NCBI RefSeq assembly: GCF_002220365.1
Contig: NZ_MTHB01000111.1
Location: forward strand, 1-64,000
Origin: Caballeronia sordidicola
Lineage (GTDB): Bacteria; Pseudomonadota; Gammaproteobacteria; Burkholderiales; Burkholderiaceae
Reading direction: 5' to 3'
Length of the DNA: 64,000 nucleotides
In this document: one piece after another, positions 1-9,508 of the stretch
Layout of the letters: every line of letters begins with the position of its first letter
Position numbering within the stretch: the first letter of the stretch is position 1
Program-made: the position numbers and the translations under genes
Notes under the pieces: generated by a model
The model's database searches: none
Told to the model about the DNA's origin: nothing
Seen by the model: the letters and a program-made list of their open reading frames with translations, nothing else

Positions 1-1
1 C

Positions 2-370
2 TGCCGGGTTGAGGCGCTGCAACTCTCACAGATGGAGCGGGTGGAGAAGGCGCTCGTGCTGTACATGGTCGTATCGTGGCGTATCGCGCGGCTCATGCGT
101 GTGGGCAGAACCTGTCCGGAGTTGGACGCGTCGCTGTTCTTCGAGCCTGACGAGATACACGGCGCCCACGTGCTCTGTAAGAAGGCGCGTCCGAAAAAAC
201 CACCGACGCTCAACCAGATGATACGGATGGTCGGCTCACTAGGCGGATTTCTCGGGCGCAAGAGCGACGGCGAACCGGGAGCGAAGACGCTGTGGATTGG
301 CATGCAGCGAGTCATGGATGCTGTGATCACCATCCAGATCTTGCGCGACGGCTATGACACTTCTGTATAA
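2..370 (+). mobile_element. IS4-family (Tn5-type) transposase, 3' part cut by window edge
   Basis: The frame is open from base 2 and ends at 370, so this is the C-terminal ~122 residues of a longer gene that starts outside the window. The sequence resembles the end of Tn5/IS50-like IS4-family transposases: an ALVLYMVVSWRIARL helix, then a C-terminal stretch with LGRKSDGEPGAKTLWIGMQR. In that family this region follows the catalytic DDE core and makes contacts for dimerisation. No terminal inverted repeat could be fixed, because only one side is visible. It lies just upstream of a transporter operon that lacks its usual livG gene. Whether the element is intact cannot be judged here. Confidence 0.75.
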
Positions 371-448
371 CGAAATGAGCTTATCTGGGTACGCGTCACT
401 GAGCTTGCCGATATCGCTTACCTCACCGATTCACCAAAGGCTGCATCC

Positions 449-1330
449 ATGAGTTTTTTCCTTGAAGTACTAGTCGGCGGTTTGTTGGCCGGCGTGATGT
501 ATTCGCTTGTTGCGATAGGTTTCGTATTGATCTACAAGGCATCAGGCGTGTTCAATTTCGCGCAAGGCTCGCTCGTGCTGTTCGGCGCACTGACCTTCGT
601 AAGTCTTGTCGAACGTCACGTTGCCCCCTGGCTTGCTTTCGCGGCAACGCTTGTGGCGCTGGTACTGATCGCCATTGCGATAGAACGCGCAGTGCTTCGG
701 CCGCTTGTGAACCGCACGCCTATCGTCCTGTTCATGGCGACACTGGGTCTGAGCTTCATTCTCGAAGGCGCTGCCCAGTTGTTCTGGGGCGCGCAGGTGC
801 ATGGCCTGGATCTCGGTATCGACGATAAACCGCTTCAATTGGGCGGCGTGATGATCAGCCAGTTCGATCTCTTCGCAGCGGCCACGGCTGGAGTGCTTGT
901 GATTGCGTTATCGCTGCTGACGAATCGCACCCGGCTCGGTTTGTCGCTGCGCGCCGTTGCCGACGATCCGCTTGCCGCGCTTGCGGTGGGTATCCGCCTG
1001 CCGCGAATCTGGGCCATTGTCTGGTCGCTCGCGGGGTTCGTCAGTCTGGTTGCCGGCCTGCTGTGGGGCGCACGGCTCGGGGTGCAGTTCTCGTTGTCGC
1101 TGGTGGTGCTGAAGGCGCTGCCGGTGCTGATCATCGGCGGCTTCTCGTCGATCGGTGGAGCAATAGTGGGTGGTCTGCTGGTCGGCGCCTCGGAGAAGCT
1201 GGCCGAGGTGTATCTGGGCTCGCTGGTGGGCGGTGGTATCGAGAACTGGTTCCCATATGTGCTTGCCATCCTGTTCCTGCTTGCGCGTCCTGCGGGGTTG
1301 TTCGGCGAACCCGCCGTCGAACGGGTATGA
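449..1330 (+). CDS. livH: Branched-chain-type ABC transporter permease, LivH family
   Basis: This 293-residue inner-membrane permease belongs to the hydrophobic amino-acid (HAAT) ABC importer class. The N-terminus (FLEVLVGGLLAGVMYSLVAI, then VFNFAQGSLVLFGA) is the typical LivH opening, and the protein is almost entirely hydrophobic with about eight membrane segments. The length is normal for LivH. Its stop overlaps the livM start (ATGA at 1327), which argues for translational coupling. The binding protein and LivF follow directly. The ligand cannot be named from sequence, because such systems also carry urea, amides, aromatic acids and other small carboxylates. Confidence 0.9.
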   Translation: MSFFLEVLVGGLLAGVMYSLVAIGFVLIYKASGVFNFAQGSLVLFGALTFVSLVERHVAPWLAFAATLVALVLIAIAIERAVLRPLVNRTPIVLFMATLGLSFILEGAAQLFWGAQVHGLDLGIDDKPLQLGGVMISQFDLFAAATAGVLVIALSLLTNRTRLGLSLRAVADDPLAALAVGIRLPRIWAIVWSLAGFVSLVAGLLWGARLGVQFSLSLVVLKALPVLIIGGFSSIGGAIVGGLLVGASEKLAEVYLGSLVGGGIENWFPYVLAILFLLARPAGLFGEPAVERV

Positions 1331-2385
1331 GGCCGCTTATGTCGACCATCGTCATTCGCCGCCCGAGGCTGAACGTTGCAGCGCCCGCCACCCTCGGACT
1401 CACGATAGCCGTGGGCCTGGCCATCCTCGCTGCGGTGCCGGGTGTAGCCAGCGAATACTGGTTGAGCGCCGTGCTCACGCCCTTTCTGATCCTCTCGCTG
1501 GCTGGGCTTGGCTTGAATCTGCTGACGGGTTATGCCGGTCAACTGTCGCTGGGCACTGCGGCGTTCATGGCCGTCGGCGCCTATGCAACCTATAACTTCG
1601 CCGTCCGCGTGCCGGGGTTGTCTTTATTGGCGGACCTTCTGCTCGGCGGCTTGATTACGGCAATTATCGGCACGTTGTTCGGCCTGCCGAGTCTTCGCAT
1701 CAAGGGCTTTTACCTGATTGCCTCAACGCTGGCCGCGCAGTTTTTCATCGAATGGCTCCTCACCAAAGTGAGCTGGTTCTCCAACGACGATACGTCCGGT
1801 GTCCTCAGCGCACCCCGGCTGTCGATCTTCGGCTGGTCCATCGCCACGCCGGTTTCGCGCTATCAGTTTGTTCTCGGCGTTGTTGTGGCGGTGTTCGTGG
1901 TGGCTTCCAGCCTTGTGCGCAGCGAACTCGGCCGGCGCTGGATGGCGGTACGCGACATGGACACGGCAGCCGCGGTCATCGGCATTCCGATTGGCCGCAC
2001 CAAGTTGCTGGCATTCGCGGTCAGTTCGTTTGTCATCGGTATCGCGGGCGCGCTCTGGGCGTTTGCTTATCTCGGCACGGTCGAGCCGCATGGCTTCGAC
2101 CTCAACCTGTCGTTCGAGGTGCTGTTCATCATCATCATCGGCGGGATGGGCAGCATTGCAGGCAACTTCTACGGTGCTGCTTTTATCGTGTTGCTGCCCA
2201 TTGCGTTGTCCCACGCGGCCGGTGCGCTGGCCGCTATAGGCGTGGATGTCGGGCAACTCCAGAACCTTCAGAAGATCCTCTTTGGCACGTTGATCATTGT
2301 GTTCCTCATCAAGGAACCGGACGGGCTTGCGCGGCTGGTGCAGATCGCCCGGCAGCGTCTCAGGAACTGGCCGCTGCGGGCCTGA
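1327..2385 (+). CDS. livM: Branched-chain-type ABC transporter permease, LivM family
   Basis: This is the second permease of the HAAT importer, about 352 residues. The reading frame is open further upstream, but the ATG at 1327 overlaps the livH TGA in an ATGA arrangement and gives a standard LivM start before the first membrane helix, so it was chosen (ATG 1339 is an alternative). Recognisable LivM landmarks are LGLNLLTGYAGQLSLGTAAF near residue 65 and the late IIIIGGMGSIAGNFYGA loop that contacts the ATPases. It is expected to pair with LivH in the membrane. Confidence 0.9.
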   Translation: MRPLMSTIVIRRPRLNVAAPATLGLTIAVGLAILAAVPGVASEYWLSAVLTPFLILSLAGLGLNLLTGYAGQLSLGTAAFMAVGAYATYNFAVRVPGLSLLADLLLGGLITAIIGTLFGLPSLRIKGFYLIASTLAAQFFIEWLLTKVSWFSNDDTSGVLSAPRLSIFGWSIATPVSRYQFVLGVVVAVFVVASSLVRSELGRRWMAVRDMDTAAAVIGIPIGRTKLLAFAVSSFVIGIAGALWAFAYLGTVEPHGFDLNLSFEVLFIIIIGGMGSIAGNFYGAAFIVLLPIALSHAAGALAAIGVDVGQLQNLQKILFGTLIIVFLIKEPDGLARLVQIARQRLRNWPLRA

Positions 2386-2448
2386 ATGTTTGCGCAGAAA
2401 CCATTGATATCTCTCATCTCAATCCAGGCAAACACGGACCCGTTCAGC

Positions 2449-3819
2449 ATGACTCTTTCCCTATCACGTTTATTCCGCGCGACCTGGTCGCGCGCGGCTG
2501 GCATCGCTGGCATATCGCTCGTGCTCGCGGCCGGCGCTCTTACAACCACTTCAACGGCGTACGCAGGGGGCGAAGAGTACTTTCCCTTGCAGAGTTACAG
2601 AGTAGGACCCTACGCGGCGGGAGGCACCGGTTTCTTCGGCGGTTTTATCGACTACATGCAGCTCATCAATACCCGTGACGGCGGCGTGAACGGCGTCAAG
2701 CTGACGTGGAGCGAATGCGAAACCGAGTATGTAGTGGAGAAGGGCGTGGAATGCTACGAGCGCCTGAAGGCCGGCCTCAACGGCGCACCGGCGGCCGCTA
2801 CGAATCCGCTCTCGGTCGGCATAGCGTATGCAACCATCGACCGGTCGACGGCGGACAAGCTGCCGCTCATCACAATCAATCATGGCCGCACGGACTCGAC
2901 CGATGGCGCCGTTTTCCCCTATGTGTTTCCGTTGCAGCTGAACCCGTATAGCGAAGTCTCCGCAATCATCAATTACATCGGCACACAATCGGGCGGGTTG
3001 CAGGGTTTGAAGGGCAAGAAGATCGTGGTGCTTTATCACGGCTCGCCTTATGGCCGCGAGACCATTCCCGTACTGGACATCCTCGCGAAGAAGTACGGCT
3101 TCGAACTGACGCAGATCGAAGTGCCGCATCCGGGCAACGAACAGGGTTCGCAGTGGCTGAACATTCATCGGATCAATCCTGACTGGGTCATCTTGCGTGG
3201 CTGGGGCGTGATGAATCCGGTAGCGCTCAAGTCCGCTCAAAAGGTGGGCTTCCCGGCGAATCACATCATTGGCAACATCTGGAGTAACTCGGAAGAAGAC
3301 GTGCGTCCAGCGGGCGACGCCGCCAAGGGTTTCATCTCGATCACCACGCATCCGTCGGGTACGAACTACCCCGTGCTCCAAGCTATCGATCAATACGTCA
3401 TCAAGCCCGGCAAGGGCAACCTCAGTGATCCGGCGCGCTTTGGGACGGTGTATTACAACCTGGGTGTCGTGAACGGGATTCTCAATGTTGAAGCGTTGCG
3501 CGTCGCTCAGGCGAAATACGGCAATAAGCCGCTGACGGGCGAGCAGGTCCGCTGGGGTTTTGAACACCTCGATCTCGACAACCCCCGCCTGAAACAGTTG
3601 GGCGCGTTGGGACTGGTACAACCGCTCAAGCTGTCGTGCTCGGATCATGAAGGCGGCGGTGCCGTGCGATTCCAGCAATGGGACGGCCAGCACTGGAAGG
3701 TAATCAGCGACTGGGTGCAGGCCGATCGTGCGCTGCTGCGTCCGATTATCGAAAATTCGGCGAATGCGTATGCGAAAGAGAAGGGCATCACGCCGCGCGA
3801 CTGCAGCAAGGATCTGTAG
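2449..3819 (+). CDS. Periplasmic substrate-binding protein of HAAT-type ABC importer
   Basis: About 456 residues from the ATG at 2449, which gives a clean Sec signal peptide (basic start, hydrophobic core, cut after TSTAYA). An upstream in-frame ATG at 2386 would only add a polar leader that spoils it. The mature part belongs to the periplasmic binding protein type I (Leu/Ile/Val-binding) fold and is longer than classical LivJ (~370 residues). It shows a DGGVNGVKL motif early on. The position between livM and livF makes it the receptor of this importer. Several cysteines (CETEYVVEKGVEC and a late one) could form disulfides. The ligand is unknown. Confidence 0.85.
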   Translation: MTLSLSRLFRATWSRAAGIAGISLVLAAGALTTTSTAYAGGEEYFPLQSYRVGPYAAGGTGFFGGFIDYMQLINTRDGGVNGVKLTWSECETEYVVEKGVECYERLKAGLNGAPAAATNPLSVGIAYATIDRSTADKLPLITINHGRTDSTDGAVFPYVFPLQLNPYSEVSAIINYIGTQSGGLQGLKGKKIVVLYHGSPYGRETIPVLDILAKKYGFELTQIEVPHPGNEQGSQWLNIHRINPDWVILRGWGVMNPVALKSAQKVGFPANHIIGNIWSNSEEDVRPAGDAAKGFISITTHPSGTNYPVLQAIDQYVIKPGKGNLSDPARFGTVYYNLGVVNGILNVEALRVAQAKYGNKPLTGEQVRWGFEHLDLDNPRLKQLGALGLVQPLKLSCSDHEGGGAVRFQQWDGQHWKVISDWVQADRALLRPIIENSANAYAKEKGITPRDCSKDL

Positions 3820-3821
3820 CC

Positions 3822-4619
3822 ATGGCCGACGCCACGGTTCTGGATGTGGATGGCATCGCCGTCACTTATGGCGGCCTCATTTCGGCGTTGCGCGGGGTGT
3901 CGCTGAAGGTGAAAGAGGGCGCTGTAGTCGCGTTGCTCGGCGGCAACGGTGCGGGCAAAACCACTACGCTCAAGGCGATTTCAGCGTTGCTCGGTGCCGA
4001 ACGAGGGGAATTGACGGCGGGACGAATCGTGTATCGCGGCAAGGACGTGACGCGTGCGAACCCCTGGACGCTCGCGGAGGCCGGTCTCGTCCAGGTGTTG
4101 GAAGGGCGGCGCTGTTTCGCGCATTTGTCGGTGGAAGAGAACCTGCGGATTGGTGCGTATGTTCGTCGCCCGTCAGTGCGTGAAGTCGAGGCGGGCCTTG
4201 AGCGTATCTATGGGATTTTTCCGCGCTTGAAGGAGCGCCGCAAGTCACTCGCCGGGTTGACGTCCGGCGGCGAGCAGCAGATGGTCGCGATCGGCCGCGC
4301 GTTGATGGCGCGGCCCTCGGTGATCCTGCTGGATGAGCCTTCAATGGGACTTGCGCCTCAGATTGTCGAAGAGATCTTCGAGATCGTCGCGAGGCTTAAT
4401 CGTGAGGACGGAGTGAGTTTTCTACTGGCTGAACAGAATGCGGCTACCGCCTTGCGATACGCAACGTACGGTTATGTGCTCGAAGGCGGGCGTGTCGTGG
4501 CGCAAGGAACATCGGCTGAACTTGAACAACTCGACGTGCTGACGGAAGCTTATCTAGGTGCGGTGAATGGAACGGGCGGTCGCGCAATACGGCGCTCGTC
4601 ACGCTTCGCGCCTGCGTGA
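3822..4619 (+). CDS. livF: Branched-chain-type ABC transporter ATPase, LivF family
   Basis: A 265-residue nucleotide-binding subunit. It shows Walker A GGNGAGKTT (the family usually has GxNGAGKTT), the signature region LTSGGEQQM, Walker B VILLDEPSMGLAP and the switch-type AEQNA. The ATG at 3822 lies 2 bases after the binding-protein stop. The order of motifs and the short length fit LivF rather than LivG. A normal HAAT importer needs both LivF and LivG. No LivG gene is in this operon, so a second ATPase must come from elsewhere, or LivF works as a homodimer. The last ~15 residues (GGRAIRRSSRFAPA) are a basic tail beyond the usual LivF end. Confidence 0.9.
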   Translation: MADATVLDVDGIAVTYGGLISALRGVSLKVKEGAVVALLGGNGAGKTTTLKAISALLGAERGELTAGRIVYRGKDVTRANPWTLAEAGLVQVLEGRRCFAHLSVEENLRIGAYVRRPSVREVEAGLERIYGIFPRLKERRKSLAGLTSGGEQQMVAIGRALMARPSVILLDEPSMGLAPQIVEEIFEIVARLNREDGVSFLLAEQNAATALRYATYGYVLEGGRVVAQGTSAELEQLDVLTEAYLGAVNGTGGRAIRRSSRFAPA

Positions 4620-4694
4620 AGGCATCGATGTATTTCGACGGGTCGTACAGCGTCACGGCTCTCGAGCACGGCCTCGAAACCGGCGCACGAACGT

Positions 4695-4830
4695 CCGGCG
4701 ATATCAACTGATCGTGGCGTCGACAAAGACACGCCTCTCCCACACTCACTCCGAATCCCGAACTGAACGAAGTCAGCTCGGGATTCGTCATTCCCAGTGC
4801 ATGACGAGCGTGTTCGCAATGCCTGCAAAC
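4695..4830. repeat. Interspersed repeat, copy A (136 bp)
   Basis: This stretch aligns without gaps to 18525-18660, at roughly 85-90 percent identity by eye. The shared block begins CCGGCGATATCAACTGATCG and ends near GTGTTCGCAATGCC. Both copies lie in intergenic DNA, just downstream of a rightward gene (livF here). The minus-strand frame is partly shared between copies, but there is no recognisable domain, and the third-position pattern does not convince me that it is coding. The repeat holds an internal hairpin, listed separately. Confidence 0.8.
4752..4787. terminator. Hairpin inside repeat copy A, possible terminator
   Basis: CGAATCCCGA pairs perfectly with TCGGGATTCG, and the inner CTGA/TCAG continues the stem around a 6-base loop, with a single a/c mismatch between the two blocks. 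The stem is long and GC-rich, but there is no T-run, so termination is inferred from position after livF. Copy B keeps most of this stem with a few mismatches. Confidence 0.45.
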
Positions 4831-4926
4831 CGCTCAGATGGCGCGCGACGAAAATGAATCGGTATGCTAATGAAGTTGGAACGAACGAGCCATGTAGCTC
4901 CTCGGATGTCGAGTGTTTTTGTCCAG

Positions 4927-4954
4927 TTGACGCTGTGAAATTGCATGCTAGAAT
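4927..4954 (+). promoter_or_regulatory. Candidate sigma-70 promoter
   Basis: TTGACG at 4927-4932 and TAGAAT at 4949-4954 are separated by 16 bases inside an AT-rich stretch. Both boxes match the consensus in five of six positions. Downstream there is only an 18-codon ORF and then, 400 bases later, the lactonase gene. It could drive either one. Confidence 0.45.
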
Positions 4955-4995
4955 AATCCTTAATTAAAACATATATTCCATCATTAAGGAATAAA

Positions 4996-5052
4996 ATGCG
5001 TGAGATATTCACTTATTCCCGGCGGACCGACTGCCGGTGTCGTGCAAGTTAA
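4996..5052 (+). CDS. Possible 18-residue leader or remnant ORF
   Basis: An ATG at 4996 follows AAGGAA with good spacing and lies about 40 bases after a promoter-like sequence. The frame codes MREIFTYSRRTDCRCRAS and stops at 5052. It may be a short leader peptide, or the first codons of a decayed gene. MREIFTYSRR looks like the opening of some LysR proteins, but nothing recognisable follows. The rest of 5053-5350 contains no gene I can identify. It holds a small palindrome TTCAAG-A-CTTGAA at 5261-5273 and AGCGCT-GT-AGCGCT at 5221-5234. Confidence 0.25.
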   Translation: MREIFTYSRRTDCRCRAS

Positions 5053-5350
5053 AAAGCGCTGGTGCGCGAAGCACCCATCCAGAACGGCCGCATTGACCGC
5101 GGCATGAGGGTCAGCAGGCAAGGCATTGTGAGCGCGATGGCCGAGTTCGAGCAGTGGCCAAAACGCGATTCAGCGGCGGTATGCGCTTCCTGAGCATGGT
5201 TATCTGACGCTGCGGCACGAAGCGCTGTAGCGCTGAATAGGTGAATCGGTGGATCAAAACTTCAAGACTTGAACCGTATGCGAGGCAGTCATCTCTGTCG
5301 CGGCGCTCATAGATACTTAAGGGCTGCAGTCATCATCCAGGAGGCAAGCA

Positions 5351-6637
5351 ATGAGCAAAGTTCGAAATCTCGGAGTCCGTGCATCGCAGGCGCGACGTGT
5401 CTGGCTCAAGCGCGTGAGCGCGCTGGCAGCCATGTCGGCCATGGGTTCGCTCGCAATAGCTCGCCCCGCACAGGCGGCGAGCGCGGGTGCGAGCACGGCG
5501 ACCAAAGCGCGGACGGCCGAGCCGCTATTTGCCTACGTCGGCACTTATACGCCAAACGGCCTTGGCATTCATCGCTTCCAGGTCGACGGGAACACCGGCA
5601 AGCTTGACGCGCTCGAGCCGCTGCGCGGCATCGAGAATCCGAGCTGCCTCGTCGTCGACCGGCAACAGCGTTTCCTGTTTGCCGTGAGCGAGGTGAAAAA
5701 CTACAACGGCACCAAAAACGGTTCGGTCAGCGCCTATGCAATCGAACCAGGCACGGGTTCATTGCGTCTGATCAACGCGGTCAATTCGCAAGGCGCAGGA
5801 CCGGTCTATTTAAGCCTGCATCCGAATGGCCGCTTCCTGCTGGTGGCGAACTACAACAGCGGAAGCATCGCGGTTTTTCCGGTGGCGAGCGACGGCACGT
5901 TGGGCGAAGCCAGTTCCGTGCAACAGCCGCAGGCTCCGGCAGGTGCACAACACGCGGCCGAAGGCGTCCCTGGGAGCTTCGCGGTGAGTGACCACGACGG
6001 CTCGCATGCGCATACGATCGTGTCTTCGCCGGACGGGCGATTTGTGATTTCGACTGACCTGGGTGTCGATCGCACCTACGTCTGGAAGTTCGACGAAACC
6101 ACGGGCGCGCTGTCGCCAAACGATCCACCGTTTATCGCGTCTTCGGCAGGCGCGGGACCTCGGCATGTGGTGTTTCATCCGAGCGGCCGGTATATGTACG
6201 AAGTCACCGAGGAAGCGTCGACCCTGGTCTGCTACGCATACGACAGCGCGCGCGGCGTGCTGACGCAATTGCAATCCGTCTCGACGTTGCCAGCCGCTTA
6301 TCAGGGCACGAGCTTCGCATCGGAAATCCTGCTTTCACATGACGGCCGCTATCTCTATGTGGCGAACCGTCTGCATGACACCATCGTGCAGTTTCGCGTG
6401 GGCACAGACGCTCGCCTGACGCGTGTTGGTGAGACGCCGACCGGCGGCGACTATCCTCGAGTGATCAGGTTTGATCCGTCGGGCCGGTTCATGTATTCAC
6501 TGAATCAACGCAGCGATCAAATCGCGATCTTCGCTGTCGATACGCCCAGTGGCAAGCTTCGATTTACGGGCACTTACGTGGCGGTTGGCAGCCCCTCGGA
6601 TATCGCTTTCGCGTCTCCGGCCGTGACAGGAAAGTAG
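5351..6637 (+). CDS. Exported lactonase-family seven-bladed beta-propeller protein
   Basis: A 428-residue protein of the YbhE/Pgl lactonase family, in which known members hydrolyse 6-phosphogluconolactone or related sugar lactones. The repeated blades are visible as recurring HPNGRFLLVANY, SPDGRFVISTDLG, HPSGRYMYEV, SHDGRYLYVANR and DPSGRFMYS. The N-terminus carries a twin-arginine motif RRVWLK at residues 15-20, a hydrophobic stretch and an AQA cut site, so export by Tat to the periplasm is predicted. Cytosolic 6-phosphogluconolactonases lack this. A strong Shine-Dalgarno (CAGGAGGC at 5338) sets the start. Its 3' end overlaps the convergent ABC ATPase gene by 64 bases. Confidence 0.85.
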   Translation: MSKVRNLGVRASQARRVWLKRVSALAAMSAMGSLAIARPAQAASAGASTATKARTAEPLFAYVGTYTPNGLGIHRFQVDGNTGKLDALEPLRGIENPSCLVVDRQQRFLFAVSEVKNYNGTKNGSVSAYAIEPGTGSLRLINAVNSQGAGPVYLSLHPNGRFLLVANYNSGSIAVFPVASDGTLGEASSVQQPQAPAGAQHAAEGVPGSFAVSDHDGSHAHTIVSSPDGRFVISTDLGVDRTYVWKFDETTGALSPNDPPFIASSAGAGPRHVVFHPSGRYMYEVTEEASTLVCYAYDSARGVLTQLQSVSTLPAAYQGTSFASEILLSHDGRYLYVANRLHDTIVQFRVGTDARLTRVGETPTGGDYPRVIRFDPSGRFMYSLNQRSDQIAIFAVDTPSGKLRFTGTYVAVGSPSDIAFASPAVTGK

Positions 6638-7583
6638 CACGCAACGCGCCGTGCGGACGCGAGCGCTTCCAGCTTTGGCACCTCCGTCATACAAGGCCCG
6701 GCGGCGCGCGGGCAACGCGGGTGGAACGCACAACCGGACGGCATGCGCGTCGGCGAGGGTATTTCTCCCTCGATCTTCGACAGCCTGATACGCGCACCTG
6801 GATCCGGTACCGGAGAGGAGTCTCTCAGGACCCGGCTGTACGGATGCGCTGGCGCGTCCAATAACGGCCGCGTCGGACCGCTCTCGACAATGCGTCCCAG
6901 ATACATGACGCTGACTGTGTCGCAGAACTGGCGTACCACGCCCAGGTCGTGCGAAACGAAGACGAACGACAGTCCGCGTTCCTTGCGCAATCTCGCGAGC
7001 AGATGAAGGATCTGCGCTTGTACCGAAACGTCGAGCGCCGACACGGGCTCGTCGGCAATAATCAACTCGGGGTCGAGCACCAGCGCGCGAGCAATGCCAA
7101 TGCGCTGGCGTTGACCGCCCGAGAATTCGTGCGGGTAACGATCGAGCACATCGACTGGCAGGCCGACGTCGAGCAAAGTGTCGGCAACCTTCTTGGCAAT
7201 CGCGCGGGCGTTGCCCTGGCCGTGCACACGCAAGGGTTCCTCGAGCGTCTGACGAACTGTGCGGCGTGGATTGAGTGACGCGTACGGATCCTGAAACACA
7301 ATCTGAATGCGTTGGCGCAGCGTGCGCATTTGCGCCGCGCTGGCGCGCCGAAGATCGATACCATCAAACACAATGGAACCCGAATCGGGTTCGATCAGGC
7401 GTAACAAGGTGCGTGCAACCGTCGATTTGCCGCAACCGGATTCCCCGACCAGTCCCATCGAGCAGCCCCGTTCCACGGTGAACGAGACTTCGTTCACCGC
7501 TCTCACCACCTGATGCGGCGCACCGAATCGCCCGCCGCCGCTGGCGAAATGCTTGACCAGTTTGTCTACGCGCAGAAGTTCAC

Positions 7584-7587
<4 letters not shown>
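6574..7587 (-). CDS. Dipeptide/oligopeptide ABC transporter ATPase, DppF/OppF type
   Basis: A 337-residue ATPase with Walker A GESGCGKST (48-56), FSGGQ (155-159) and Walker B LIIADE ending at E180. The C-terminal oligopeptide-transporter domain contains the CAFHPRCPRA cysteine motif. The frame is open further upstream, but the ATG at 7587 overlaps the upstream gene's stop in ATGA form and gives the usual DppF start (MSELLRVDKLVKHF). It is the last gene of a leftward transporter operon (dppB-C-D-F order) preceded by flavoprotein genes. The 3' end overlaps the lactonase tail to tail. Confidence 0.92.
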
Positions 7588-8620
<1,033 letters not shown>

Positions 8621-8624
<4 letters not shown>

Positions 8625-9508
8625 CGCTTCTCTCCGCGCAGTTTGGGATCGAGCGCGTCGCGCAAGGCATCGCCCAACAGGTTCAGGGCCAGTACCGTGA
8701 GCAGGATGGCCACGCAGGGGAACACGATCAGCCACCAGGCGTCGAGGATATTGTTGAAGCCTTCCCGGATCATGCTGCCCCAGGTCGCAATAGGCGGCGG
8801 CACCCCGAGGCCGATGAAGCTGAGCGAGGCTTCGGTACGGATCGCCGCGGCCATCCACAGCGAAGCCAGCACGATCACATCCGAGGCCATGTTGGGCAGG
8901 ATATGCACCCCCATCAGGCGTATCGGGCCGAAGCCCAAGGCCCGGCCTGCCTCGATAAAATCGCGCTGCTTGAGCGCGATCGTCGGTGCTCGCGCAATCC
9001 GCACGAACGGGGCGATCTCGGTGATCGCGATCGCCACGATCAGATTCTCGAGACTGGCGCCGAGCATGGCCGCCACCATCAGTCCGAGCAACAGCGTGGG
9101 AAACGAAAGCAGTACGTCGACCAGTCCCATCACCAGTTGATCGAACCAGCCGCCCAGGTAGCCCGCCAGTATGCCGAGCGAGGAACCTATCAGCATGGCG
9201 ATCAAGACCGCGAGAAAGCCGACCAGCAGCGATATGCGGGCGCCATAGATCAGGCGCGACAGTACATCGCGGCCATAACTGTCGGTGCCCAGCCAGAAAT
9301 CAGCCGATGGCGGATCCAGCCGATAAGCAATGTTCTGCTGAAGCGGATCGTGGGGTGCGAGCCAGGGGGCAAATACCGCCGCCAGGACGATCAGCAGCAA
9401 CAGGGCCACGCCGATCCAGGCAACGCGATTGCTGAGGAGTGCACGCCATAGGCTATCGGGTGGCGCGGCGGACGCCGTAGGCGGGGCCGAAGGCGAGAGT
9501 GTGCTCAT
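8621..9508 (-). CDS. Dipeptide-type ABC transporter permease, DppC family
   Basis: A 295-residue inner-membrane permease. The ATG at 9508 overlaps the DppB stop, so the longer open frame upstream is ignored. The N-terminal helix (WIGVALLLLIVLAAVFAPWL), the DppC hallmark WLGTDSYGRDVLSRLIYG, and the late ATPase-coupling loop EAGRALGFGPIRLMGVHILPN are all present. It partners with the DppB-type permease. Confidence 0.92.

Noticed and set aside
2551..3693. 380-codon open frame on the minus strand
   Set aside because: Antisense to the HAAT receptor gene, with no family similarity and no ribosome site.
4550..4828. Minus-strand ORF shared between the two interspersed repeats
   Set aside because: The similarity follows the DNA repeat only. 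The two ORFs diverge outside it, amino-acid changes are as frequent as silent ones, and no domain is seen.
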